Positions 1 to 6,380 are shown, counted from the stretch's first letter. The stretch is DNA of 10,662 bases from Methanolinea sp. SDB (GCA_001412335.1 LKUF01000086.1:1-10662); one strand, 5' to 3'. Notes: generated from the sequence alone by a model not told the origin. A program made the numbers and translations.

Positions 1-185
1 GCTGCTCTTACCTCACTCATGTCATAGCCCTGCTCTTCGAGACGGTCAAGGTGGCCGGATAGACAGTCTCCCGCCTCTCCACTCAATTGTGCGGACCGGG
101 CTGGGAGGGCATTCACCGGGAATACCATAAGAATCAGGAATCCCAGTATAGCTGATATTGCCACGATTTTTCCGATATTTTTCAT
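1..185 (-). CDS. Secreted hypothetical protein, 5' part only (runs off left edge)
   Basis: The reading frame starts with ATG at 185-183 and stays open to base 1, giving 61 residues of a longer protein. The first ~27 residues form a Sec-type signal peptide: a short positive start (MKNIGK), a hydrophobic core (VAISAILGFLILMVF) and a likely cleavage site after PVNA. The mature part begins ALPARSAQLSGEAGDCLSGH and is charged and acidic after that, so the protein is probably exported or anchored outside the cell. The start is supported by GGGTGA at 196-191, five bases before the ATG, and by an AT-rich TATA-like stretch near 257-266. I do not recognise the family from this fragment. It is too short for the frame scan because it is cut by the edge. 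Confidence 0.75.
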   Translation of the reverse strand, partial: MKNIGKIVAISAILGFLILMVFPVNALPARSAQLSGEAGDCLSGHLDRLEEQGYDMSEVRA

Positions 186-254
186 CTATATCACCCAAGG
201 GGGTATTCTATCCTGTCGGTAGTCTTCCCGACGTATAGTATGTTTTACATTATG

Positions 255-268
255 GCATATAAATTTAA
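255..268 (-). promoter_or_regulatory. Probable TATA box of the secreted-protein gene
   Basis: Read on the minus strand this is AAATTTATATG, an archaeal TATA-like element in an AT-rich stretch. It would place the transcript start near 235 and leave a leader of about 50 bases that carries the GGGTGA ribosome binding site. No other TATA-like sequence lies closer to this gene. Confidence 0.4.
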
Positions 269-343
269 CTTATAGTCAGCATTATCTAACAATTTGGAGA
301 AACAGATTACTGATAGTGCATGGGTTACTTCCGCGTACCTGAT

Positions 344-350
344 AAAAAAA
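344..350 (-). terminator. Poly-T terminator candidate of the 65-residue repeat protein gene
   Basis: On the minus strand this is a run of seven T residues, about 70 bases past the TAA stop at 420-418. Archaeal RNA polymerase commonly stops at such T runs without a strong hairpin. There is no clear stem in front of it. Confidence 0.35.
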
Positions 351-417
351 GGGAATCACTGATGGTTATGGACGTCTTTGCTGCAGATAATAATGAACAG
401 AAATTTCAGGAAAATGG

Positions 418-615
418 TTATGCTTCGTATGCGAGCATAATTTTTCCTGTCTCTCGCTCAATCTTTTTCACATTCTCGATCTCTTCACTCGTCAGACGTG
501 CAATTTTTGGTACGTGCTCATAGGCAACGAGGATTAACCCCAATTTTTTTTCGAGAGACATTATCTCTTCGATCTGCGCATTCGACAACTTCGCAGGGGC
601 AGGACAGATCATCAC
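418..615 (-). CDS. Small protein made of two ~31-residue repeats
   Basis: This encodes 65 residues from GTG at 615 or 64 from ATG at 612. A strong ribosome binding site, GGAGGTGA at 629-622, fits either start (6 or 9 bases away). The protein is an internal duplication: residues 8-33 and 39-64 align without gaps at a 31-residue offset, with about 10 of 26 identical (A, L, I, E, E, G, I, A, Y, E). Each copy reads as an amphipathic helix (LSxxQIEEIxxLEKKLG) followed by a short hydrophobic strand ending in A-Y-E, so an alpha-beta-alpha-beta fold is likely. There is no signal peptide, metal site or membrane segment, and a small soluble cytoplasmic protein is inferred. I do not know a function. It stands alone, divergent from the zinc-ribbon gene. 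The strong ribosome site and the conserved repeat argue that it is real despite its size. Confidence 0.8.
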   Translation of the reverse strand: MMICPAPAKLSNAQIEEIMSLEKKLGLILVAYEHVPKIARLTSEEIENVKKIERETGKIMLAYEA

Positions 616-650
616 GGATTTTCACCTCCATACCCCCTTTATCGATTACC

Positions 651-678
651 GGTATTTATGTGTATTATTCAATAAAAT
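651..678 (-). promoter_or_regulatory. AT-rich promoter region of the repeat-protein gene
   Basis: On the minus strand this stretch carries two TATA-like elements, TTTTATTGAATAATA (about 678-664) and CATAAATA (about 660-652). The outer one would start the transcript near 646 and leave a ~30-base leader containing GGAGGTGA. The inner one would put the start almost on the ribosome binding site, so the outer one is preferred. This is inferred from spacing only. Confidence 0.35.
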
Positions 679-785
679 TGGAATAACGCAAATTTCCTTG
701 CTCTGATCTTGATCCCCTGCACTTTTGCCCTTTCCGATACCTATTTGATACAGACGCATATCACTAACTCATGAGGTACATGAAA

Positions 786-947
786 ATGCCCGATGGAACT
801 GGCAGGGGAATGGGGAGACAGAGGAGAGGAAACCCTCCAACGACCTGTGTGTGCCCGAAATGCGGAAAAGAGATAGAAAAAACGCTTGGCGTCCCGTGCA
901 GGAGCATGAAGTGCCCTGACTGCGACGTTCCCCTCATGGGGAAATAA
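786..947 (+). CDS. Small six-cysteine zinc-ribbon protein
   Basis: This encodes 53 residues, beginning MPDGTGRGMG. The N-terminal ~18 residues are rich in glycine and arginine. The rest holds six cysteines at 21, 23, 26, 38, 43 and 46 in the order CxCxxC, then C-x4-CxxC, the pattern of a small zinc ribbon or rubredoxin-like knuckle. Proteins with an MPxGxG start and a C-terminal CPxCG...G.PC....CP.C block are frequent, uncharacterised small proteins in methanogens and other anaerobes. A role in metal or redox handling is inference. ATG at 786 is preferred because GAGGT at 773-777 lies 8 bases upstream. ATG at 771 overlaps that site and ATG at 780 is too close to it. A T6 run follows the stop at 952-957. 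No partner gene is apparent. Confidence 0.75.
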   Translation: MPDGTGRGMGRQRRGNPPTTCVCPKCGKEIEKTLGVPCRSMKCPDCDVPLMGK

Positions 948-951
948 TCGC

Positions 952-957
952 TTTTTT
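952..957 (+). terminator. Poly-T terminator candidate of the zinc-ribbon gene
   Basis: Six T residues lie five bases after the TAA stop at 945-947, a typical archaeal U-tract stop signal. No strong stem precedes it. Confidence 0.4.
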
Positions 958-1051
958 CACTGCACAGGGCAAGATCGTTTCCCGTCACTTCGCCGTTTTC
1001 GGAAAGATGGGGCAATGCCTGAATCACGGAGCTGGTGCTCTATGCGAAAAG

Positions 1052-1068
1052 AAAGGAATTGTATAGAT
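1052..1068 (+). promoter_or_regulatory. Probable promoter of the ABC exporter operon
   Basis: The purine-rich AAAGGAA (BRE-like) is followed by TTGTATAGA. A transcript starting ~26 bases downstream of the TATA centre would begin near 1089, only a few bases before the ATG at 1095. That ATG has no visible ribosome binding site, so the operon may be transcribed as a leaderless mRNA. Confidence 0.4.
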
Positions 1069-1094
1069 CTTCTGCCATACACTATTAATCATTC

Positions 1095-2018
1095 ATGAGT
1101 TCCCCTGCCATCCATGGAGACGCCCTCACGAAGAGATTCAACAGTTTTCTCGCGGTAAACGACATCTCCATATCCGTACATGAGGGAGAATTTTTCGGTT
1201 TTTTAGGGCCGAACGGTGCAGGAAAGACCACGACCATCCGTCTTTTGACAGGAATTCTCCCTCCTGATTCCGGTAGCGTCAAGATCGCGGGAATCAATCT
1301 CGCTTCACACCCGCTCATTGCCAAGATGCTGATGGGGGTAATCCCCGAACACAGTACGATATATGGTGATCTCACTCCTGTCCAGAACCTCAACCTTGTC
1401 GGAAAGTTCTACCGGATGGGTGCCAGGGAGAGAGATGAGAGGATACAGGAACTCATACCGAGACTTGGCCTTTCAGAACACCGGGATCGGCAGGTCGGGG
1501 TCTTTTCCAAGGGGATGAAACAACGGATCAGTATCGGTTGCGCCATCCTCCATCGGCCGAAGGTCCTTTTCCTTGACGAGCCCACGGAAGGCCTGGATGT
1601 CCAGAGCCGCCGCCTTATCGTCGATATCATGCGGGAATTGCAGGCGGAAGGAACCACCATCTTTCTCACGACCCATAATATCGAAGAAGCCAGCACCCTC
1701 TGCCAGCGGGTGGCAATCATCAACAGGGGATCGCTCGTTGCTGTCGAACGCCCGGAGGTTCTGAAACAGACCTTCGAGACCTCGAAATCAGTCCAGGTCT
1801 CATTCTCCCGGGATGTGCCGGCCGGATTCCTGGAAAATGAAGATGTGAGCAGGATAACAGAGACCGGAGATAAATTTGTCCTCTATACGGCAAACCCGGA
1901 CGCCGTAGTAAAAGAGGTCGTACACCGTGCAGATCGGGAAGGCCTGACAATCACTTCCCTGCAGATATCGGGCCCGAGCCTGGAAGAGGTCTTCGTGCAT
2001 CTTACCGGGGGCAACTGA
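1095..2018 (+). CDS. ABC-2 type exporter, ATP-binding protein
   Basis: This is the cytoplasmic ATPase of a multidrug/drug-resistance-type (CcmA/DrrA-like) ABC exporter, 307 residues, normal for the family. Visible motifs in order are Walker A GPNGAGKT (38-45), the Q-loop region GVIPEHS (81-87), signature FSKGMKQR (137-144), Walker B VLFLDEP (157-163), D-loop GLD (166-168) and switch histidine H194 in TTHNIEEA. As in many members of this subfamily, the Q-loop carries PE instead of glutamine, and the signature is SKGM rather than SGGQ. Residues ~230-307 form the usual C-terminal accessory domain, ending in LEEVFVHLTG. The stop overlaps the permease start by one base (TGATG at 2016-2020), so the two are translationally coupled. 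The substrate cannot be read from sequence. Confidence 0.95.
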   Translation: MSSPAIHGDALTKRFNSFLAVNDISISVHEGEFFGFLGPNGAGKTTTIRLLTGILPPDSGSVKIAGINLASHPLIAKMLMGVIPEHSTIYGDLTPVQNLNLVGKFYRMGARERDERIQELIPRLGLSEHRDRQVGVFSKGMKQRISIGCAILHRPKVLFLDEPTEGLDVQSRRLIVDIMRELQAEGTTIFLTTHNIEEASTLCQRVAIINRGSLVAVERPEVLKQTFETSKSVQVSFSRDVPAGFLENEDVSRITETGDKFVLYTANPDAVVKEVVHRADREGLTITSLQISGPSLEEVFVHLTGGN

Positions 2019-2764
2019 TGGATTTTTCCGGCTTCCTTTCAGGAGTCGCGGTGATTGCCGAGAAGAATATCAGGATCTATTACAACAAGCCCCCGGTATT
2101 CATATTCGGCCTCCTTTTCCCGCTCTTCCTCTTCTTTGCATTCTATATCGGGCGCAGTATGGATCTGCAGACATTTTTGCCCGGCTTTTTGGCCATGACA
2201 CTCTTCTTTACCGCTTCGTCCGTCGGACCACTCATCACTCCCTGGGAAAAACGTGACCGCACCTTCGAACGGCTGCTCTCGTACCCGGTCACCCTCGAGA
2301 TAATCCTCCTTGGTGATACCGTGGCGGGAGCATTGTTTGGATTGATCATCACGGCGATTATCATAGCAGGCACGGTAATCCTTCTCAAGGTCTCGGTGGC
2401 GGTTCCCCTTGTCTGGTGCGTGGCAACTCTCCTGGGCGCCATAACGTTTGCGTCCCTTGGTTCGGTTCTTGCATCACCTGCATCTGAGACCCCGTCCAAT
2501 ATCATGATGCTCTCAAGCCTGGTCAGGTTTCCGCTCATCTTCATCAGCGGTATTTTTATCCCACTCTCTTCCCTGGGCGGCGCGAGTTTTTATCTCGCCT
2601 CTCTCTCCCCCCTCACCTACCTTGTCGACATATTCTCCTTTGGTATGCACGGATATTCTGTCTTCAATCCCGTGACTGACTGTATCGTCCTCTTTGCATG
2701 GACCGGGGTGCTCCTCATGGTGAGCAGGACCATACAGAGAAGGAACCTGACAAAGGGTCTTTGA
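2018..2764 (+). CDS. ABC-2 type exporter, permease protein
   Basis: This is the membrane partner of the preceding ATPase, 248 residues. It has about six hydrophobic segments (roughly 26-46, 53-75, 94-120, 124-148, 160-198 and 216-236). Between segments 2 and 3 it has the polar loop ITPWEKRDRTFERLLSYPV typical of ABC-2 permeases (Pfam ABC2_membrane families), which contacts the ATPase. The segment-5 region carries the family's FPLIFISGIFIPLSSLG and the later LSPLTYLVD motif. The N-terminus is short and cytoplasmic, and the C-terminus is basic (RTIQRRNLTKGL). Its ATG overlaps the ATPase stop. With one permease and one ATPase, the working unit is probably a dimer of each. Substrate unknown. Confidence 0.92.
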   Translation: MDFSGFLSGVAVIAEKNIRIYYNKPPVFIFGLLFPLFLFFAFYIGRSMDLQTFLPGFLAMTLFFTASSVGPLITPWEKRDRTFERLLSYPVTLEIILLGDTVAGALFGLIITAIIIAGTVILLKVSVAVPLVWCVATLLGAITFASLGSVLASPASETPSNIMMLSSLVRFPLIFISGIFIPLSSLGGASFYLASLSPLTYLVDIFSFGMHGYSVFNPVTDCIVLFAWTGVLLMVSRTIQRRNLTKGL

Positions 2765-2836
2765 CGTGTATTGACCTGGCGGGAAAACGGGAATAGACTT
2801 GGAAATGTGCATTCATGTACGCATCTTATACAAAAT

Positions 2837-2857
2837 TCGCCACCTTTTGGAAGGCGA
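2837..2857. terminator. Weak hairpin between convergent exporter and RuBisCO genes
   Basis: TCGCC at 2837-2841 pairs with GGCGA at 2853-2857, with an inner CC/GG pair around a TTTT loop. It lies 72 bases past the permease stop and 49 bases past the RuBisCO stop, between convergent genes. On the minus strand a T6 run (2878-2873) precedes it and could itself end the RuBisCO transcript. Confidence 0.35.
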
Positions 2858-2905
2858 CCCTGAAATTGCACTAAAAAATGGATTGGTTCTGACCTGGATG
2901 GTAAC

Positions 2906-4198
2906 TTATTTTGGGTGATAGCGACCCCATTTCCCAAGTGCTGCTTCGAGTTCCGGCGCCCGTTTTGCCTTCTCTTCCAGTGTGACACCGTCTGTCCATG
3001 CCTCGATTGCCTGCATGGTGGCGACTGCCCCGTCCCTCGTTCCATTGGGGTGACCGTGGATTCCACCGCTGACAAGGAGGACGAGCTCGGTTCCATAGAT
3101 GTCAAGCACATCGGGCACGAGACCAGGATGGAGGCCCCCGGAAGCGGCGGGAAATGCATTCCTGATATTCCCCCAGTTTTGGTCAAGCCCCAACCGGCCC
3201 TTCCCATGCACCACTTTTTCCCGCAATATATCGGCTATCATTGCGATCTCTTCCCTGGAACCTTCAAGTTTGCCGACTGCCGTGCCGGAATGGATCTGGC
3301 TAACACCTACAAGCCGCATGATCTTTGCCAGGAACTGCATGGTGATGCCGTGCCGTGGATTCCGGTCAAATGCGGCATGCATGGCCCGATGGGCGTGGAT
3401 GGCCAGCCCAAGGTCTGTGCAGTAATCAACCAGGGTCATCACCGCTGCTGTGCCGCATACCACCACATCGATCATGGCATAATTCCATCCATACTCTGCG
3501 AGTAAATCTGCCCTTTTCTTCATCGTCTCGGTATCGGCCGTGATATTGATGAAAGCCGATTTCTTCTCGCCTGTCAGTGCCTCGGCACGGTCCCGCATCT
3601 GGGCCATTATCCGTGCCCGATCCTCGAACCGGTTGAAGGAGACCGATGTGAGGTTTTCATCGTCCTTTACAAAATCAAAACCGCCCATCCAGGTCTCGAA
3701 CCCCACCTTCGCATGCTCTTCTGCAGTGAACCCGATCTTTGGTTTTGCGACTGCTCCTGTCAGCGGGCGACCCGATACCTTCATCATCTTCCGGATGCCC
3801 TCGTTGCCGAAGGCGGGTCCCTTGAAGTGGGCGAGATACCCTGGGGAAAGGGTGGCATCAATCAGCCGGAGGTTTTTAATCGCCTTCATCCCGAATATAT
3901 TGCCGGCGATTCCTGAGAGTAACTGCACTGCGTTGCCCGCCTCCCACAGTTCCAGGGGATAGGAAATTTTTACGTAATCTTCTTCCAGATCGAATACCGT
4001 TGCCTGGAGATCACGCATCCGTTCAGGCATTGAATAAAGCGTAGTCCAGGTTCCTGTCGAGCTCTCCGATGCAATCCTTCCTGCAGCCTCCTCCCGTGTG
4101 ACACCGTCATCAGGCTCGAAATAGAAGAGACAGATTATCTCATCCTTCTCCGGCTGATAGCCCAGGTCAACAAAATCCATATACCAGTCTGTAGCCAT
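2906..4198 (-). CDS. rbcL: Ribulose-bisphosphate carboxylase, form III (archaeal)
   Basis: This is a large-subunit-only RuBisCO of 430 residues that fixes CO2 or O2 onto ribulose 1,5-bisphosphate. In archaea it serves the AMP/nucleoside salvage route or, with phosphoribulokinase, the reductive hexulose-phosphate pathway known from Methanospirillum. All catalytic landmarks are present: E45 and T50-W51 (ESSTGTW), N100, K152 and K154 (AKPKIGF), carbamylated K178 with D180 and E181 (GGFDFVKDDE), H270-R271 (HAHRAMHA), H303 and loop-6 K310 (HSGTAVGKLEG), S353 (ASGGLHPG), and the phosphate-binding G378-G379 (SGGIHGHP). The 98 residues before K152 and the barrel length fit form III; no small subunit gene is seen. 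I start at ATG 4198 (MATDWYMDFVDLGYQP), the usual family start. An upstream TTG at 4249 would add 17 residues that overlap the TATA box. Confidence 0.97.
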   Translation of the reverse strand: MATDWYMDFVDLGYQPEKDEIICLFYFEPDDGVTREEAAGRIASESSTGTWTTLYSMPERMRDLQATVFDLEEDYVKISYPLELWEAGNAVQLLSGIAGNIFGMKAIKNLRLIDATLSPGYLAHFKGPAFGNEGIRKMMKVSGRPLTGAVAKPKIGFTAEEHAKVGFETWMGGFDFVKDDENLTSVSFNRFEDRARIMAQMRDRAEALTGEKKSAFINITADTETMKKRADLLAEYGWNYAMIDVVVCGTAAVMTLVDYCTDLGLAIHAHRAMHAAFDRNPRHGITMQFLAKIMRLVGVSQIHSGTAVGKLEGSREEIAMIADILREKVVHGKGRLGLDQNWGNIRNAFPAASGGLHPGLVPDVLDIYGTELVLLVSGGIHGHPNGTRDGAVATMQAIEAWTDGVTLEEKAKRAPELEAALGKWGRYHPK

Positions 4199-4223
4199 TG
4201 TCACGTGCCTGTATGAGACGATA

Positions 4224-4236
4224 CCATATATTTTTG
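4224..4236 (-). promoter_or_regulatory. TATA box of the RuBisCO gene
   Basis: On the minus strand this reads AAAAATATATGG, a good archaeal TATA box. Its centre at ~4230 predicts a transcript start near 4204, only ~5-6 bases before ATG 4198, so the mRNA would be leaderless or nearly so. This supports the short start. It also shows that RuBisCO has its own promoter, separate from that of the small gene upstream. Confidence 0.55.
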
Positions 4237-4290
4237 TAGGCCGTAACAATCCCGGTTCGGTCTGATCCGCAAACGATTATCGGGTTCCAT

Positions 4291-4303
4291 ATCATTCAAT
4301 GAT
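4291..4303. repeat. 13-bp palindrome between small gene and RuBisCO promoter
   Basis: ATCATT and AATGAT form perfect 6-bp arms around one central base. It lies directly after the stop of the upstream gene (4309-4307) and about 60 bases upstream of the RuBisCO TATA box. It could be an operator or a weak RNA hairpin. A 6-bp AT-rich palindrome can also arise by chance. Confidence 0.3.
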
Positions 4304-4306
4304 TTT

Positions 4307-4531
4307 TTAGTCAAATACGGTCCTGTAAAGCGCCTCCATCGCAGACCGTGCAGCTTTTTCGGAGTTTTCCTGGACCGGGAGAACGAATTCCGGGTTTTTT
4401 GGAGGGGGTTCGCCTCTCTTTACCATTCTTTCCGGAAGATTATACACCGTATCCTCGATCTGGACGATACCCGGAGCGAGGATGAAGGCCCTCATCGGGG
4501 GCATCCTGTAGGGAAGCCAGGGGTTTGTCAC
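4307..4531 (-). CDS. Unrecognised 74-residue protein upstream of RuBisCO
   Basis: The frame is open after TAA at 4546-4544. I start at GTG 4531 because GGTGAT at 4541-4536 lies 4 bases upstream. TTG 4543 would add four residues, and ATG 4504 or 4495 would shorten it. The product begins VTNPWLPYRMPPMRAFILAP and continues with a conserved-looking body: PGIVQIEDTVYNLP, then a proline-rich linker RGEPPPKNPEF, then a helix (SEKAARSAMEALYRTVFD). There is no signal peptide, membrane segment or cysteine. I recognise no family. It is co-directional with RuBisCO, 108 bases upstream, and no T run separates the two on that strand, so some read-through is possible. A role linked to RuBisCO is only a positional guess. 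Because of its odd composition it might also be the remnant of a longer protein. Confidence 0.6.
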   Translation of the reverse strand: MTNPWLPYRMPPMRAFILAPGIVQIEDTVYNLPERMVKRGEPPPKNPEFVLPVQENSEKAARSAMEALYRTVFD

Positions 4532-4561
4532 AGCAATCACCAATTATACCCGATCTCATCC

Positions 4562-4576
4562 AGGATATTATATCCT
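4562..4576 (-). promoter_or_regulatory. 15-bp palindrome containing a TATA-like core
   Basis: AGGATAT-T-ATATCCT is a perfect inverted repeat with 7-bp arms. Its ATATAATAT core, read on the minus strand, is a fair TATA box that would start transcription near 4543, a dozen bases before GTG 4531. A regulator bound to this palindrome would block the promoter directly. Function is inferred from symmetry and position. Confidence 0.45.
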
Positions 4577-4910
4577 TCGCAGGGGGGCGGTTGGGATGCA
4601 TCCCGGCAGGCTGCTTATCAGATTCATGGTGGTTTAAGAGAGGCTGGAGAACCTTTCATCGATTGTTTAATCAGGTCCTGAATACTCGATAGATCCCCTC
4701 TTGGAGAGATCGGTCATGTAAACGGATGTTTGCGTTCAATGGTATGCTCATATTCAACCCTGATGCGCAACGAACTCTCGAATAACACGCATGAACCATA
4801 AATGAATCGAAGGACTATCCCTTTCATTGACCATAGAAAAATATCCAGTGGCGAGGCCATCCTGGAAAATTTAATCTCCTGTGATCCGGATAGGTATTCT
4901 CCGATAACTT
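4577..4910. other. Noncoding stretch between divergent genes
   Basis: No credible gene was found here on either strand. Open frames that cross it lack ribosome binding sites and run antisense into the TPR gene. It holds no tRNA-like cloverleaf. A bulged CTCT/AGAG hairpin lies near 4692-4712. At 4863-4875 there is a TATA-like GAAAATTTAATC, which is a possible promoter for the TPR gene, with a predicted transcript start near 4895. Confidence 0.5.
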
Positions 4911-5834
4911 TTGGGGAGGCATCCGACGTTCTTGAAGATCCTGGAGGGCATTTTTGGTACCAGCCGAAATAAGCCGGACCTGCATCATGGCGAGGATCTC
5001 CTCTTTTTGGGCAGATACCAGGAAGCACTCCTGTTTTTCAAGCGCGTGCTGGAAAATGATCCACAGAATATCCATGCATTGTCAGGAATCGCGCTCTCCC
5101 TTGAGCATCTTGAGAGAAACAAAGACGCCATTGCGGTTTACCGCAGGATACTCTCAATCGATGCAGATAATTCCGATGCCCTGCTTGGTATGGCAATCTG
5201 TCTCGAAAAGACCGGGAGATTCGAAGACGCACTCTCCTGGTACGAGAACGATCTCAAGAAAAACCCGGGCGCCCCGGACATCCTCGTCGGAATCGGCCGC
5301 TGTTGTTTTGAATTGAAACGATACCAGGACGCTTTACGAAACTTTGAGTCAGCACTCATGCAGTATCCCGATTTCCTGGATGCGTGGATAGGGAAAGGGA
5401 ATACACTCTTTCATATGGCACGGTACGAGGATGCTGCAGAGTGTTTTGGAAAGATTCTTGAGCTTCACCATGAGGATGCCGGGACATGGGTGGCGCTTGG
5501 AAGGTGCATGAGCCACCTGGGGAGATTCGAGCAGGCCATCACCTGTTTTGAGAAGGCGACGGAACTTGATCCCGGAAATGTGGCGGCCTGGTTTGAGAAG
5601 GGGCTCTGTCTTGCAGGATGGAGGCGGAACACGGAGGCGATTCGTGCATATGATCGTGTTCTGGATCTCGATCCAGCGTGCGGGGCCGCGTATTATGAAA
5701 AGGGCTATAGCCTCGAGATCCTGGGAAAAGAGGCAGAGGCAGCGAAATGCTATGAGAAAGCACGCATGCATGGACATTCATCAGCCCAGAGCAGGGTGCA
5801 CTATCATTTTATCAATGGCTACTCGTTCTATTAG
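4911..5834 (+). CDS. TPR-repeat protein, eight tandem repeats
   Basis: This is a soluble tetratricopeptide-repeat protein of 307 residues (300 with the shorter start). After a ~25-residue head, eight 34-residue TPR units follow without gaps to about residue 295, each with the usual G/A-rich helix A and a Y/F-x-x-A-x-x-x-Y/F-E-K-x-L helix B ending in D/N-P (for example GRFEQAITCFEKATELDPGN). The superhelix should bind another protein, and no enzymatic domain is attached. The ribosome-proximal start is unclear: the frame opens after TAA at 4905-4907 and has no ATG near its 5' end. TTG at 4911 gives MGRHPTFLK, while TTG at 4932 gives MKILEGIFG and has GGGGAGG (4913-4919) 12 bases upstream. Either way the start is non-ATG. 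It stands alone, and no partner can be named. Short TPR proteins like this are numerous in Methanomicrobiales. Confidence 0.88.
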   Translation: MGRHPTFLKILEGIFGTSRNKPDLHHGEDLLFLGRYQEALLFFKRVLENDPQNIHALSGIALSLEHLERNKDAIAVYRRILSIDADNSDALLGMAICLEKTGRFEDALSWYENDLKKNPGAPDILVGIGRCCFELKRYQDALRNFESALMQYPDFLDAWIGKGNTLFHMARYEDAAECFGKILELHHEDAGTWVALGRCMSHLGRFEQAITCFEKATELDPGNVAAWFEKGLCLAGWRRNTEAIRAYDRVLDLDPACGAAYYEKGYSLEILGKEAEAAKCYEKARMHGHSSAQSRVHYHFINGYSFY

Positions 5835-5952
5835 GGAGATCTCTCCATGACATCCATCTCCCAAACCATGGGTCAGCAATCCAATCTGCTGTCGGCATGG
5901 AGCCGATCTCTTGATGAATAAGTATTTCGAGTGCCATGCCAAGGTATCCTTC

Positions 5953-6357
5953 ATGGCCAGGCTGACAGACGAGATGATTGAAGCGTTCAAATCTGTGAAG
6001 AATTTCCCGCTTGCCACAGCTTCGAAGGATGGTGATCCAAATGTTGCCCCCATGGGAGCGGTGTTTCTCATCGATCCTGAAACAATCTGGATAGGAAACC
6101 AGTTCATGAAGACAACGATAAAAAATGTCGAAGAAAACCCCCGGGCGGCTCTATACGTCTGGGGTCCGGGCATAAAAGGTTGTTACAAGATAAAGGGGGA
6201 CGTGACTGTTGAATCTTCGGGCGAGGACTACGAGAAGATGAAGAATATGGTTCAAAAGGTAAAACCACATCTCCACTGCAAATCCCTCCTGGTGATGAAG
6301 ATTACCGGAGCCTACGACTGCAAACCAGGACCCGATGCAGGGAAACAGCTTGTTTAA
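5953..6357 (+). CDS. PNPOx-like flavin-binding protein
   Basis: This protein of 134 residues has the split-barrel FMN-binding fold (pyridoxamine 5'-phosphate oxidase-like, PF01243). The family features are the N-terminal helix LTDEMIEAFKS, the strand pair FPLATASKDGDPNVAPMGAVF (residues ~18-38), IWIGNQFMKTTIKNVEENPRAAL (a phosphate-binding and dimer region) and YVWGPGIKGCYKIKGDVTVE. The C-terminal part, LLVMKITGAYDCKPGPDAGK, closes the barrel. Small stand-alone members like this usually bind FMN or F420 and are thought to act as flavin reductases or oxidoreductases; true PNPOx activity is unlikely at this size. I start at ATG 5953, with AAGGT at 5941-5945 8 bases upstream. An in-frame TTG/ATG at 5911/5914 would add 13-14 residues outside the domain and has no ribosome binding site. 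Confidence 0.85.
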   Translation: MARLTDEMIEAFKSVKNFPLATASKDGDPNVAPMGAVFLIDPETIWIGNQFMKTTIKNVEENPRAALYVWGPGIKGCYKIKGDVTVESSGEDYEKMKNMVQKVKPHLHCKSLLVMKITGAYDCKPGPDAGKQLV

Positions 6358-6374
6358 GAAGATTCCCGCACTCC

Positions 6375-6380
6375 TTTTTT
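6375..6380 (+). terminator. Poly-T terminator candidate of the PNPOx-like gene
   Basis: Six T residues preceded by CTCC lie 18 bases past the TAA stop at 6355-6357, as expected for an archaeal U-tract terminator. No clear stem precedes it. Confidence 0.4.

Noticed and set aside
320..523. Plus-strand frame of 67 residues
   Set aside because: It overlaps the repeat protein antisense, has no ribosome site, and the opposite strand has far better coding evidence.
764..1027. Minus-strand frame of 87 residues
   Set aside because: It is antisense to the zinc-ribbon gene; the plus strand has the ribosome site and the cysteine pattern.
2617..3207. Long minus-strand open frame of 196 residues crossing the permease and the RuBisCO 3' end
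   Set aside because: It is antisense to the permease and out of frame with RuBisCO, crosses two well-supported genes, has no ribosome site and its composition is not protein-like.
2915..3962. Several plus-strand frames across the RuBisCO region
   Set aside because: They are mirror frames of a highly conserved gene with codon bias; none has a ribosome site or a recognisable motif.
4199..4249. N-terminal extension of RuBisCO from TTG 4249
   Set aside because: The extra 17 residues overlap the TATA box, and the family normally begins at the MATDWY-type start.
4672..4680. CAGG-T-CCTG short palindrome in the noncoding stretch
   Set aside because: Four-base arms are expected by chance and it is not placed near a promoter or gene end.
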